A stretch of 64,000 nucleotides of DNA from Bacteroidota bacterium (GCA_023412765.1 JAEZBX010000064.1:24659-88658), one strand, 5' to 3'; positions 18,801 to 27,496 are shown, counted from the stretch's first letter. Numbers and translations are program-made. Notes: generated from the sequence alone by a model not told the origin.

Positions 18801-19131
18801 ATCCGTCGTTGCTGCTCACCCCTGCACTCTTTGTAATGTCATCGAACTTAAAATCACCCTTGTTGAGATAGAGCTTGTTAGAAGCCATGTTAGCGGTGAA
18901 ATAAATATCATCCAGGCCATCGTTATTTATATCGCCAACAGCGGTGCCGCCGCCATTAAAAAAATATTCGTAAGTAAGTACATTGGATTTCGGTGTCTCT
19001 TTCAAGGCGTTCTTGAAGGTCACGCCGGTTTTGGAAGAAGGCAGAGATTCGAATAGAGCTTTCTTTTGCGCGTAGGCATTGGCAAAGAATAGAAATGCTG
19101 GGAGGCAAAGGATTAAGCTTTTACTTTTCAT
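15841..19131 (-). CDS. Large secreted FG-GAP/VCBS protein with ASPIC/UnbV domain
   Basis: The 1096-residue product starts at ATG 19131, where the signal peptide MKSKSLILCLPAFLFFANAYAQ begins (a longer frame to 19215 lacks such a signal). It is built from many FG-GAP blades with calcium-type DxNxDGxxD loops (DINNDGLDD, DVNGDGFLD, DFDRDGDLD and others). These form one propeller before an ASPIC/UnbV domain at about residues 515-580 (GNGAKVVVY...SRGFQSSVSDRIHIGLG) and a second propeller after it. Such CRTAC1-like proteins are frequent in Bacteroidota, often near SusC/SusD genes. Function is unknown, with surface binding likely. It is coupled to the haloperoxidase downstream. Confidence 0.9.
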   Translation of the reverse strand: MKSKSLILCLPAFLFFANAYAQKKALFESLPSSKTGVTFKNALKETPKSNVLTYEYFFNGGGTAVGDINNDGLDDIYFTANMASNKLYLNKGDFKFDDITKSAGVSSNDGWKTGVTMADVNGDGFLDIYVCYSGKGDPNKRRNKLFINNGNLTFTDKAREFGLDDPGYTTHASFFDFDRDGDLDMYLLNHNVVVIRGFQFAKAKEQRDPYAGDKLFRNDNGKFVDISEEAGIKGNPLGFGLGITVADINKDGWLDMYVSNDYVEPDYLYINNKDGTFTDRMTDYMQHISYFSMGCDVSDINNDEWPDIFTVDMLPEDNERQKLLYGPENYEHYSLMVLNGFYFQNMRNMLHVNNGNGTYSEVGQFAGISKSDWSWAPLFADYDNDGLKDLFISNGYYRDYTNRDFLKYKGDYYFEKAKAKEKADTFQLVSSMTSTPLHNYIFKNNGDLTFSDKSSEWGFTAANFSNGAAYADLDNDGDLDLIVNNQNATASIHRNFSRELYPEMNYLQLVFAGAHKNSKGNGAKVVVYTSKGTQYLEKIPSRGFQSSVSDRIHIGLGNVNVVDSIKITWLSGATTILRDVKANQVVKVEEETNSAKSGESQPYVKPAFVRVDPPLIYTHAEEGYNDFKRQPLLMTMLTTCGPVMAQADINNDGLADVFVGGAQGNPGKVFIQNKQGSFDEKANTMFDKMHTDADALFFDVDGDKDMDLYVVSGGYNDYEPGSKALKDRIYINDGNGDFTLLTGILPDMQSSKSCVAAADFDHDGDLDLFVGGRVIPGQYPVTPESYLLVNNNGKFENIVSTVASDLASIGMVSDAKWVDVNSDGWKDLVVIGEFMAIEVFVNKEGKSLERSTKTYFDKELTGLWNKMIVYDFDKDGDEDIVLGNLGLNSQLRASEKEPLNLVYKDFDNNGSIDPLLNYYVQGKEYPFPSRDELLDQMYSMRGKFTDYASYSNATMTDIFAEKDLRDAKRLRATTLESIYLENKNNRFEVHVLPHEAQFSPIHAMSLVDYNHDGNMDLIVSGNQSAIRIRMGVIDANFGQLFEGDGKGNFKYVPQSRSGFTLTGDSKSLQVIEIKGETYVLIGINNEGIKAYKLAGQ

Positions 19132-19577
19132 AATAAAGAAGAAATCTATATTCCGCGGCGCAGTAATCCGTGGCCAATTGGGCTTATCATTCAGTTTGGC
19201 GGTGCTCCTCAACATAAGAAAAAGTGCCCTGATATTTCAAGGCGGGATAGTAGTCCTGAACTTCTAATTTGCAAAGTTTTATTTAAATCACCTATAAAAA
19301 GTACCGATGCGGAATCGGTGCGGTTGACTATGTCAGTATACTTGGAAATTAGTCGATTGAGAAGGATTTGCGATGGTGCGGAATGGAAGCAGGCCCAAGG
19401 AAAAACGCAGTTTGTAATCATATAATTGACATTTTGTGCGCTTGCCTCAGCCTCGGAAAAAAGTTAAATTCAAGTACGAGTAAGAATGTAGTCGGACAAT
19501 TCTATGTTATCCTAAACTTCTGACTACACCCGTTCTCAAAAGGAGATTACAACGGATCCCAGGTGCCAAAACTTTCT
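19132..19577. other. 446-bp divergent promoter region
   Basis: The stretch separates the divergent FG-GAP/UnbV gene and the first hybrid propeller gene. No gene is credible in it. The only structure I find is a small inverted repeat (19303-19319). Promoters for both sides must lie here, but no full TTTG-N19-TAnnTTTG pair was recognised. Confidence 0.5.
19303..19319. promoter_or_regulatory. Small inverted repeat, possible operator
   Basis: ACCGAT and ATCGGT are perfect 6-bp arms around GCGGA, near the middle of the divergent region between the two FG-GAP-type genes. A short palindrome of this size can occur by chance. Confidence 0.25.
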
Positions 19578-21092
19578 ATGAAAGTGTTCCTGAAGGAAAT
19601 ATTCTGTCGAAGCATTAAGGCGTTATGCCCCGTTGTCTTTTTATTTTTGTGTGTAGCCCTCAACTCTTCAGGATCATTCGCGCAAAATTCATGGTCTGTG
19701 AAGTATAAAGGAATGGGAACATTCTCGTCACCCCGTGTGTCTGATCTTAATGGAGATGGAATCCTCGACGCGATATTTGGAGCGGGCCGTGAAGAATTTC
19801 AGGCGTGCGATTCCGCAGTTATCGCTGTCGATGGCAGCGATGGAACGATGCTTTGGCATGTTGCAGCAAAGGATCAAATTTTCGGATCAGCAGCCCTCAA
19901 AGATTTAAACAGTGATGGCGTCGATGATGTAATTATCAATGGTCGATCTGCAGAATTCATGGCCATCGATGGGAGAAGCGGCAAAATAATTTGGCGCTTT
20001 AATAAAAAGACCGGAAAGAAGAAATGGTATGCGTTTTATAACGCGCAGTTCATTAAAGACCAGAATAATGATGGGATGGAAGACATTCTCATTTCGAATG
20101 GTGGAAATGTGTGGGCTAAGCCACATGAGACAAAGGACAGACCTGCCGGAACATTGCTTGTTGTGAGCGCAAAGGATGGATCACTAATAGCGCAAGCGAG
20201 CGCTCCCGATAAGTGCGAAATTTACATGTCTGTATCCGCAATCCCGATCCCAGCAACTGATGATTACAAAATTGTATTTGGTACAGGGGGCGAAACCGTT
20301 GGCGGTCATTTGTATGTAACGACATTGTCTGCGGTTTTGCGCGGAGATATCTCGAATGCAGTTTTGCTGGATAGCAGTCCGAAGAATGGATACATTGCGC
20401 CGGCTGTATGGGTCGATATAAATGGTGACGGTATCGAGGACATTGTGGCCAATGCCGTCGAAGGCAAGTTAATAGCTTTCGATGGGAAAACGTATGAACA
20501 AATATGGTCTGTCAAAGTCCCCAATACCGAAGCATATAGTTCTATCGCACCGGGATACTTTACGGATGATGATATCCCTGATTTTTTTGTATCATACGCT
20601 GTCGGTGTTTGGCCCAATCTGGAGTGGAGTCGCCAGGCTATGGTGAATGGTTCCACTGGCCAGGTTGAATTTGTGGATTCTCTCGGATTTTATCAGACAA
20701 GTACCCCAGTCGTTGTCGACCTGGATGGCGACGGACGTGATGAAGCGATATTGAGCGTCAATATTCATTCGTACGATAAAATGAATCGGCAATCATTGGC
20801 TAACATATTGGTCTCGGTCGATTTTAAAACGAAGCAGGTAAATCAAATTGCAGAAGCCAGGATCGGAGGTAATATTTCAACTACTCCATGGATCGGAGAT
20901 CTTGATGGCGATGGGCTGCTTGATATTGTATATTGTCACGGTACTAACCTAAAAAAATCATATTCATTTGATGGCATGCAGGTGAACAGAATAGCAACCG
21001 CGATCCCCATTAATAAAAAAATAAACTGGGGATCCTATATGGGCAGTTATTATGATGGTATCTTTCACAAGAACAATGACAAACCAAATTAA
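19578..21092 (+). CDS. Secreted hybrid PQQ/FG-GAP beta-propeller, paralogue 1
   Basis: The 504-residue product starts at ATG 19578 (a GTG five codons earlier is the alternative). An N-terminal signal sequence ends near SSGSFAQ. Blades combine calcium-type loops (DLNGDGILD, DLNSDGVDD, DINGDGIED, DLDGDGRDE) with PQQ-enzyme-like strands (DGSDGTMLWHV, DGRSGKIIWRF, DGKTYEQIW). There are no active-site residues I can name. It is paralogous along its length to the lipoprotein at 24579, ending in the same WGSYMGSYYDG / WGAYMGSKGEG pattern. The TIM-barrel lipoprotein gene follows 4 bp after its stop, so the two form an operon. Ligand binding at the cell surface is inferred. Confidence 0.8.
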   Translation: MKVFLKEIFCRSIKALCPVVFLFLCVALNSSGSFAQNSWSVKYKGMGTFSSPRVSDLNGDGILDAIFGAGREEFQACDSAVIAVDGSDGTMLWHVAAKDQIFGSAALKDLNSDGVDDVIINGRSAEFMAIDGRSGKIIWRFNKKTGKKKWYAFYNAQFIKDQNNDGMEDILISNGGNVWAKPHETKDRPAGTLLVVSAKDGSLIAQASAPDKCEIYMSVSAIPIPATDDYKIVFGTGGETVGGHLYVTTLSAVLRGDISNAVLLDSSPKNGYIAPAVWVDINGDGIEDIVANAVEGKLIAFDGKTYEQIWSVKVPNTEAYSSIAPGYFTDDDIPDFFVSYAVGVWPNLEWSRQAMVNGSTGQVEFVDSLGFYQTSTPVVVDLDGDGRDEAILSVNIHSYDKMNRQSLANILVSVDFKTKQVNQIAEARIGGNISTTPWIGDLDGDGLLDIVYCHGTNLKKSYSFDGMQVNRIATAIPINKKINWGSYMGSYYDGIFHKNNDKPN

Positions 21093-21096
21093 TCAT

Positions 21097-21999
21097 ATGA
21101 AGAAACTCACTGGATTCTACGCGGTAATGCTTTGTGTGTTGTTACTTTTTTCATGTGGATCAAAGAAATCAACTGCTGTTATTAAAAACATATTTAATCG
21201 AGAGAACCTTGTCGCGTGGTGCGTGGTTCCTTTTGACAGTGTTGAAAGGACACCGGAGGAGCGAGCTGATATGTTGAAAGAGCTTGGTTTTACTCAGTTT
21301 GCGTACGACTGGCGGCTGAAACATGTTCCCACGTTTCCCGATGAGATCAAAGCATTGAAAGAACGAGGGATCAAGCTTTCGGCGTTATGGATATGGATCG
21401 ATACCGATACGGGTAAAATATTTGATGACGCCACCGAGCAATTGTTGAGTATCATTGAACAAAATAATATCAAGACGGATTTTTGGGTCGGTTTTAGCAA
21501 CAAACATTTTGAAGGATTAACCGACGATGCTAAGCTGGAAAAAGCTGTCGCATCAGTTTCATACATCCAGGATAGAGCGAAGCAATTAGGTTGCACGATT
21601 AGCCTGTACAACCATGGCGATTGGTTTGGGGAGCCATTAAACCAAGTCCATATTATTGAAAAGATGGGCGCAAATGATGTGGGGATTGTCTACAACTTTC
21701 ATCATGCGCATTTGCAGGTGCGGGAGTTTCCTCAACTACTGGAAAAAATGTTGCCCTACTTGAGGACTGTAAATCTGAATGGGATGAAAGTAGATGGTCC
21801 AAAAATTCTAACCATAGGGCAAGGCGACGAAGAGAGGGAGATGTTAAAAACACTGCAACAATCTGGTTATGGCGGTTCGTTAGGTATTATTTGTCATATC
21901 GAAACCGAAGATGCCAAAGTAGTATTGCAGCGAAATCTCGATGGATTAAAATCGATAGTGACTACAATGGGCGAGGAGGACGCAGTTAATACTTATTGA
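21097..21999 (+). CDS. Lipoprotein TIM-barrel, sugar phosphate isomerase/epimerase type
   Basis: The 300-residue protein starts at ATG 21097, giving a lipoprotein signal with lipobox LLFSC; longer frames upstream overlap the previous gene and lack one. The mature part follows the xylose-isomerase-like/AP-endonuclease-2 TIM-barrel pattern: LKELGFTQFAYDW, ALKERGIKLSALW, CTISLYNHGDWFGEP, GIVYNFHHAHLQV, LRTVNLNGMKVDG. The His, Glu and Asp residues scattered at strand ends fit a metal site, but I cannot assign it. A lipid-anchored, extracytoplasmic enzyme of this type is consistent with a sugar-processing locus. It lies 4 bp after the hybrid propeller gene. Confidence 0.8.
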   Translation: MKKLTGFYAVMLCVLLLFSCGSKKSTAVIKNIFNRENLVAWCVVPFDSVERTPEERADMLKELGFTQFAYDWRLKHVPTFPDEIKALKERGIKLSALWIWIDTDTGKIFDDATEQLLSIIEQNNIKTDFWVGFSNKHFEGLTDDAKLEKAVASVSYIQDRAKQLGCTISLYNHGDWFGEPLNQVHIIEKMGANDVGIVYNFHHAHLQVREFPQLLEKMLPYLRTVNLNGMKVDGPKILTIGQGDEEREMLKTLQQSGYGGSLGIICHIETEDAKVVLQRNLDGLKSIVTTMGEEDAVNTY

Positions 22000-22023
22000 A
22001 GCTTTCGGAGGCGACTGGTAAAT

Positions 22024-22128
22024 AGTAAGTAGTAAGAAGTAAGTAGTAAGAAGTAAGTAGTAAGTAGTAAGTAGTAAGTAGTAAGTAGTAAGTAGTAAGT
22101 TCGTACCACTTACTACTTACCACTTACT
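22024..22128. repeat. Two-armed heptamer repeat, site B (AGTAAGT)
   Basis: Eleven AGTAAGT units (two as AGTAAGA) at 22024-22100 are followed by a 7-bp loop and three inverted units (ACTTACT/ACTTACC) at 22108-22128. The whole can fold as a hairpin. It lies between the convergent TIM-barrel and GH67-like genes, ending 6 bp before the latter's stop codon. Confidence 0.95.
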
Positions 22129-22134
22129 TTTTTA

Positions 22135-24243
22135 CTAATTCCCTGCGGCTTCAATATCCCGCTCAACTTCAGGTAAAAATTTTTTCCATGAGAAGTTATC
22201 TAATTGGGGATTATCCTCTTTTACGTTTGACATAAAGTAGGGCACTTCATAATAATTCTTGTCTGTGACCTCAGAAATCTTTTTCCAAATTGTAAGACAG
22301 TTTTTCAAATAGTGGATGGCGTTCTCTTTGTCCTTTACTTTTCCGTGCGTCCTGAAGAATTGTAACGCGACCCCGGCGCGCAACTTGTCTGCGAAATACC
22401 GGCTAAGCAATGCCCAGGTTTCAATATCGTCGAGCTCCTGGTTATATTCAATATTGAATTTTGTCTCGAACTTTCTTAAAGATTGAAGTAATGCGAGTGC
22501 ACTGTCTGCATTGTGCGTTAACTCCTGAGCCAGACTGATTGGATCAGTCTTATCGGCAGGTATTTTTTTCACGGAAGAAATATATTGGACATAATCTTTG
22601 ATGGAAAGGTAAGTTGGGTCGAGGACTTTTCTATCGACAAGTTCATCAATCGAAATGAACCATGATTGACCATCATCCAAGCCATAATCTCCAGCAGGAA
22701 GTCTCGGGGCCATAAACCCTTCAGAATAAAGTGTGTAGTCCCACGTTGATGCAAAATAAGAGGCGAGTCTTAATGGCATTCTGCTTGCAAGCTGGAATGC
22801 ATCCAACATTTTTTTACCATCGGTGTAAGGATATCGTCTTTCAAATTCCGCTTCAAAAATCTTGTTTGATGTCGTTCGGTCGTAAAGCAATCGGCCCCAT
22901 AGCATATAGAACAACCATTGTCTTTGAAAGGCATACTGCCAGGTCTTTCCCCTTTCTACTTTTGAAAAGTAGTCAAATGCCGGAATGTACCCTTCTGACC
23001 CGATGTGATACCCGTCAACATAGCTCTTGGAATTCAGGTCTATGTGTTGTCGAATGAAATTGGGTTCTCCCCATCGCAATATCCAGAAGTCTTCATTGCG
23101 AACCATCCACTGGATCTTGTAATTTTTGGGCTCTGGAGACCAAAATCCTTTGTCTATGCTTCCCGTTGTGTTGTCGTGCGTTAATGCAAGATGTGGAGTC
23201 GAATGTCCGTGCGACCAATTAAATTTTATTTCTACCAGCACCGGATCGGGCAGCTTGGCTTGATCGATGATTCTCCTCATCTCTATTGGTGATCCGGACA
23301 ATACCGCCCTGTGCATAAATCTCGTTTTTCTTTTTGCCTCATTGATGGCGCTCACAAAGGTTGAAGCAATCCAGTCTTCACGTTCGGCTGCCGACATGTT
23401 GTTCATCCAATCAGCTAGTGTTACTCCGATCCCGCCAAGGTCTTCGTACTCATTGATCACCGCTAGCACAGCGTCGTGCGTATATTGACGCGTAATTTCG
23501 GAGGTATCATTTAGTTCAGGGACATTATGCTTTTCAGCGAAATTTTTCGGAACAACAATATTCCAGTTGACGATGAATACATCAATGCCGCGATCTTTTG
23601 CCATCCGGAATAAGGATCTCCAGAAAGATTTCCAATCGTTCATTTCACTGGATGTGAATAATGATGCCTCCGGGTATTTATCCATGTTAACCAGGTAGGG
23701 AAAAGGATGCATGTTATACAATGCAAGTACATTGAATCGGTTTTCAAGCATCATGTCGAGGAATGATTTCCAAAAGTTGAGATCACGGCAGGTGCTCAGG
23801 TGGTAGTTCATGCTTTTGCTTTCGCGATAAGGTTCCCATGGCAGATTAAACTTAATAGTTCTCACGGCAAAGATTGGATTTACTCTTTCAGGTGTAATCA
23901 GCTTAAGATCTTTTTTAATGCTGATCTGTTCTGCTAGTGCAATCGCTCCATATCGAACACCTGATTCATCGCTCGCGCGAATGATAATTGTCTTGTTGTT
24001 TTTTTTCAGCGAGTAGCCCTCAGGTTGTATGTTTGTGTCTTTATCGAGTACGATGTTTATCGAATAATCAAAACTATTCTTGTTGATGGCTGCGATTTGA
24101 TAATTGTTGTCGATAAGCCGTTCTCTTATTTTCGATACGCATAATTCAATCCCGCGGACACTTGCCGGATAATTGATGGTAACCTGTGCGGAAAGCGTGG
24201 TATACCCTGTTAAGAAAAGTATTAACAAGTAATATTTTTTCAT
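22135..24243 (-). CDS. GH67-like glycoside hydrolase (alpha-glucuronidase type?)
   Basis: The 702-residue protein starts at ATG 24243, where the signal peptide MKKYYLLILFLTGYTTLSAQ begins; the longer frame to 24351 lacks a signal. Residues 25-135 form the alpha/beta domain that precedes the barrel in GH20 and GH67 enzymes (YSLKKNNKTIIIRASDESGV, YGAIALAEQI). The TIM barrel follows (RTIKFNLPWEPYR, NRFNVLALYNMHPFPYL, GIDVFIVNWNIVVP, EIKFNWSHGHSTPH, GYHIGSEGYIPAFDYF). Acidic candidates are the Glu of RWGEPNF and of IGSEGY, but I cannot assign catalytic residues with confidence. A hydrolase acting on uronic-acid or acetylated sugars is possible. Family placement is tentative. Confidence 0.6.
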   Translation of the reverse strand: MKKYYLLILFLTGYTTLSAQVTINYPASVRGIELCVSKIRERLIDNNYQIAAINKNSFDYSINIVLDKDTNIQPEGYSLKKNNKTIIIRASDESGVRYGAIALAEQISIKKDLKLITPERVNPIFAVRTIKFNLPWEPYRESKSMNYHLSTCRDLNFWKSFLDMMLENRFNVLALYNMHPFPYLVNMDKYPEASLFTSSEMNDWKSFWRSLFRMAKDRGIDVFIVNWNIVVPKNFAEKHNVPELNDTSEITRQYTHDAVLAVINEYEDLGGIGVTLADWMNNMSAAEREDWIASTFVSAINEAKRKTRFMHRAVLSGSPIEMRRIIDQAKLPDPVLVEIKFNWSHGHSTPHLALTHDNTTGSIDKGFWSPEPKNYKIQWMVRNEDFWILRWGEPNFIRQHIDLNSKSYVDGYHIGSEGYIPAFDYFSKVERGKTWQYAFQRQWLFYMLWGRLLYDRTTSNKIFEAEFERRYPYTDGKKMLDAFQLASRMPLRLASYFASTWDYTLYSEGFMAPRLPAGDYGLDDGQSWFISIDELVDRKVLDPTYLSIKDYVQYISSVKKIPADKTDPISLAQELTHNADSALALLQSLRKFETKFNIEYNQELDDIETWALLSRYFADKLRAGVALQFFRTHGKVKDKENAIHYLKNCLTIWKKISEVTDKNYYEVPYFMSNVKEDNPQLDNFSWKKFLPEVERDIEAAGN

Positions 24244-24578
24244 TTGGGTCGAGGTAAGAGTGTAGCAGTAATTTAAATACTTCTGGAAAACATTCTTCCT
24301 AATATTATTTGACGCACAGCAAATACTACGGCACACGCCGCTTGCCGACAAGCAAGGCCTATAGCCAACCCATGCGCTCGGGCAGCGTGACCGCTGGAGG
24401 TTTAGAACTTCAGAGCGGAACGACTACAATCTTTTACGTCTCAACAGACCCTAGATAGGGATGCCGAAAGTGTTCGCGAGCAGAGCGATCAGGAATTCCG
24501 TACAAAAGAATTCGAGATCCATTAATTCAAAGTTCCAATCTTTATAATACCTTAGGGTATTTCAAGGCCAATTGGTTG
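24244..24578. other. 335-bp divergent intergenic region
   Basis: This separates the GH67-like gene and the lipoprotein propeller gene. It is somewhat GC-richer than its surroundings near 24330-24440 and holds a weak GCTTG/CAAGC inverted repeat with a 4-bp loop at 24340-24353. No credible gene and no clear promoter pair were found. Confidence 0.45.
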
Positions 24579-26087
24579 ATGGTAGACAAGCTTCTGAGGT
24601 TATACTTTTTTCCTTTAACATTATTCTTGTTTTTCGGCGGCTGTGCACAAAAAAAGAAACCCGAGCTTATTTGGGATACAAACCTTTTTAAAATCGGTTC
24701 GCAGTCATCACCCCGCTCGGTAGATCTAAATGGTGATGGAGTTCTGGATATTGTTATGGGTGCCGGTTTAAATGAATACCAAAAAAGTAAGCAAGGAATT
24801 TTGGCACTTGATGGAAAGACGGGTGAGACTCTGTGGGAACAGGAGGCGCCGGATCAGGTTTATGGCGCTGCAACCTTTTACGATGTAAATGGCGATGGAG
24901 TTAAAGATGTTTTTATTGGAGGACGTTCTCCTCATTTCAAAGCGTTGGATGGAAAATCAGGTAAGATCATTTGGGAATACCGGTACGATGATCATAAGAA
25001 CGATTCAATCCTTAAAAATGCACGCTTCAATTTTAACAATAGTGTACTTGTGCCTGATCAGAACGACGATGGCATTCCAGATCTGTTGACAGTTAATGGT
25101 GGGAATTCGAAGGCAGATCCATACTCAGAAGTGAACAGGTTTCCGGCTGTGCTGATGGTGTTTGACAGCAAGACGGGTGTTATCCTTGCCGCTGACACGA
25201 TGCCGGATGGAAAAGAATCATATATGTCGCCCTTGTGCTTTGTACAACCTGACCAAAAGGAACATTTGATCATTTTCGGGACGGGCGGCGAGACCATTTC
25301 AGGTAATTTATACCAGGCGACGCTTTCGGATCTTATGAATAAAAATCTCAGCAATGCTAAGATAATCGCATCTGAAAATGAACATGGTTTTATTGCGCCC
25401 CCAGTATTAGCCGATATTAACGGTGATAAATATTACGATGTAGTTGCAATCTCACATGGAAGCACCGCCTTCGCCATTGATGGACACAGTCAGAAATTGG
25501 TTTGGAAGCAAACCATCGCTAATACCGAATCGAGCAATAGCTTTGCCGTTGGCTATTTCACTGGTGACGATGTTCCAGATTTTTTCACCTTTGTCAGCAA
25601 GGGACAATGGCCGAACAGTACTGGGACACTACAAATAATGCTCGATGGCAGGAATGGCGACATCGCTTACCTTGATTCGATGGGATGCACAGGCTTTTCA
25701 TCACCCGTTGTGTATGATCTGAACGACGATGGTTTCGACGAAGCAATCATCAGTATAAATGAATTTGATTGTGCCCTGGGTTTTGCAGGCAAGTCGCCCG
25801 TTGAAATGGAAAATAAACTTATCAGTATTGACTTCAGTAACCATTCCTTCCAGGTGATCGATCAAACTACCGGGTTCAAGAACGTATTTTCCACGCCGTG
25901 GCTAGGCGACCTTAATAATGATGGCTACCTGGATCTTATCCATTGTCAGTATTATCACCGCGGAGACCTGCTATCATTTTTGGGTATGCGCGTTAAGAGA
26001 ATTGATATAGGAGTGGAGATCAAGCGGGATGTAACATGGGGAGCGTATATGGGTTCCAAGGGTGAAGGTTTATTCGTTGGCCGTTAA
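24579..26087 (+). CDS. Lipoprotein hybrid PQQ/FG-GAP beta-propeller, paralogue 2
   Basis: The 502-residue product is a lipoprotein (lipobox FFGGC, with ATG 24579 preferred to the TTG one codon earlier). It is paralogous to the protein at 19578: DLNGDGVLDIVMGAG, DGKTGETLWEQE, DQVYGAATFYDVNGDGVKDV, DGKSGKIIWEYR, FGTGGETISGNLY and a C-terminal WGAYMGSKGEG block. Calcium-type DxNxDGxxD loops alternate with PQQ-like tryptophan strands. Because it is anchored while the paralogue is soluble, the two may occupy different places at the surface. It is followed 49 bp later by the barrel protein. Ligand and role are unknown. Confidence 0.8.
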   Translation: MVDKLLRLYFFPLTLFLFFGGCAQKKKPELIWDTNLFKIGSQSSPRSVDLNGDGVLDIVMGAGLNEYQKSKQGILALDGKTGETLWEQEAPDQVYGAATFYDVNGDGVKDVFIGGRSPHFKALDGKSGKIIWEYRYDDHKNDSILKNARFNFNNSVLVPDQNDDGIPDLLTVNGGNSKADPYSEVNRFPAVLMVFDSKTGVILAADTMPDGKESYMSPLCFVQPDQKEHLIIFGTGGETISGNLYQATLSDLMNKNLSNAKIIASENEHGFIAPPVLADINGDKYYDVVAISHGSTAFAIDGHSQKLVWKQTIANTESSNSFAVGYFTGDDVPDFFTFVSKGQWPNSTGTLQIMLDGRNGDIAYLDSMGCTGFSSPVVYDLNDDGFDEAIISINEFDCALGFAGKSPVEMENKLISIDFSNHSFQVIDQTTGFKNVFSTPWLGDLNNDGYLDLIHCQYYHRGDLLSFLGMRVKRIDIGVEIKRDVTWGAYMGSKGEGLFVGR

Positions 26088-26136
26088 TGTTAGCAGGTAT
26101 TATCGATATGTCTCATTATAAAACCAAACCAGACCA

Positions 26137-27375
26137 ATGCAAAAGATTATATTATTCCTGTTGTGCACGATCGCGTTGATCGATCAAAGTTTTGCGCAAT
26201 CCAACTATCAGCAAGGTTATGTTGTAGATTTAGCCGGCGACACCATTCGAGGGTTGATAGAGTACGACCGTTGGGATAGAAACCCACGGAAAATTTCATT
26301 CAGATCCAGATCTGGATCAAGCAGTGTGATTTATCATCCAACACAGATTATAGCCTTCTCCGTTAATGGTGAAATTTATGAAGGTGCCATTGTAGATGTT
26401 GATACCTCACCCGTTAAGCTTCGCGACCTTGATGAATCTCCGTTCCCTTCCTACGTTAAGGATTCCGTCTTCCTACAGTCGATGATAGGGGGCGATAAAA
26501 ATCTGTTGTTCTTAAAGGATCAAACCTTCAAAGTCCACTTTTATATAAAAGACAACGGACAATATGTTCCCTTGATTTATAAAGTGTATGCCGGGCGGAC
26601 CGAAACATCATCAAAGGTGATCGTAGAAAATACCGGCTACAAAGGAATGTTGGCGCTGTATCTTAAGGATTGTTCCGACATTCAACAAAAGTTAAAAAAC
26701 ATAACATACGAACTAGGCGCCCTTACCAAATTGTTTAAATACTATTATGAATGTACTAATAGCAACGTTAGATATACAAAGCAACGAAATGAAGGTGCGT
26801 TTGAGGTTGGTGTAGTCGCAGGCATAGCAATGACTAAACTTGACTTTCAGGGACCTGTCAAATACCTTTCCGATATTAATTACGATGCTTCAACAAAGCC
26901 GACCTTCGGTATTTTCTTCGATATAAAACTTCTTCGAACGAAGGGATGGAGGGTTAGCAATGATTTACTTTTTACTTCTTTTGAAACGAAAGCCCAAGGC
27001 GACTTCGAAGATTTTCCAGATTATACAGCCTATTCATCGTTCAGGTATGCATATTTGAAAACTCATCATACTCTTCAGATCAGCCTGCTGAATCAGGGAA
27101 AGCTCTATGTTGCTGCAGGGTTCTCTGCGGGAGTGGCTCTGCAAAAGGATTCTGATGTTTTAATTGTATTCTCCACAGGTACTAAGACTTCTCCAGAATT
27201 CAAGTCGAGGAATTATGAATTTGGATATATAGGAGGACTGGGATTACGCGCCGGACGTTGGAACGCAGAGCTTCGGTTTGAACAAACAACAGGGATATCC
27301 AATTACCTGAATGAAGGATCAACTTTAATGCGGGGTAACTTTTTTGTCAGGTACACAGTGTTTGCCCAAAAATAG
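26137..27375 (+). CDS. Secreted protein with C-terminal beta-barrel, unknown
   Basis: The 412-residue protein has a signal peptide (MQKIILFLLCTIALIDQSFAQ). The N-terminal half has a beta-rich region of a kind common in Bacteroidota (YVVDLAGDTIRGLIEYDRWD, ISFRSRSGSSSVIYHPTQI). A middle helical stretch (SDIQQKLKNITYELGALTKL) is followed by a barrel-like C-terminus (GVVAGIAMTKLDFQGPV, GFSAGVALQKDSDV, LGLRAGRWNAELRFEQ, FFVRYTVFAQK). Outer-membrane insertion is inferred. It follows the lipoprotein propeller and is convergent with the susD-like gene across a shared terminator. Confidence 0.6.
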   Translation: MQKIILFLLCTIALIDQSFAQSNYQQGYVVDLAGDTIRGLIEYDRWDRNPRKISFRSRSGSSSVIYHPTQIIAFSVNGEIYEGAIVDVDTSPVKLRDLDESPFPSYVKDSVFLQSMIGGDKNLLFLKDQTFKVHFYIKDNGQYVPLIYKVYAGRTETSSKVIVENTGYKGMLALYLKDCSDIQQKLKNITYELGALTKLFKYYYECTNSNVRYTKQRNEGAFEVGVVAGIAMTKLDFQGPVKYLSDINYDASTKPTFGIFFDIKLLRTKGWRVSNDLLFTSFETKAQGDFEDFPDYTAYSSFRYAYLKTHHTLQISLLNQGKLYVAAGFSAGVALQKDSDVLIVFSTGTKTSPEFKSRNYEFGYIGGLGLRAGRWNAELRFEQTTGISNYLNEGSTLMRGNFFVRYTVFAQK

Positions 27376-27447
27376 ATTTGTACTGGAACGTTTGACTGAT
27401 AAAGAAATCATACCATTGTCACCATTTTTTTTGACGTGAACCAATAA

Positions 27448-27476
27448 AAAAGGCTCCTGAAAATCAGGAGCCTTTT
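27448..27476. terminator. Bidirectional terminator
   Basis: AAAAGGCTCCTG and CAGGAGCCTTTT form a perfect 12-bp stem with an AAAAT loop. The A/T runs serve both strands. It lies between the convergent barrel-protein and susD-like genes. Confidence 0.93.
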
Positions 27477-27496
27477 AATTTTATTATTGGATGTTA

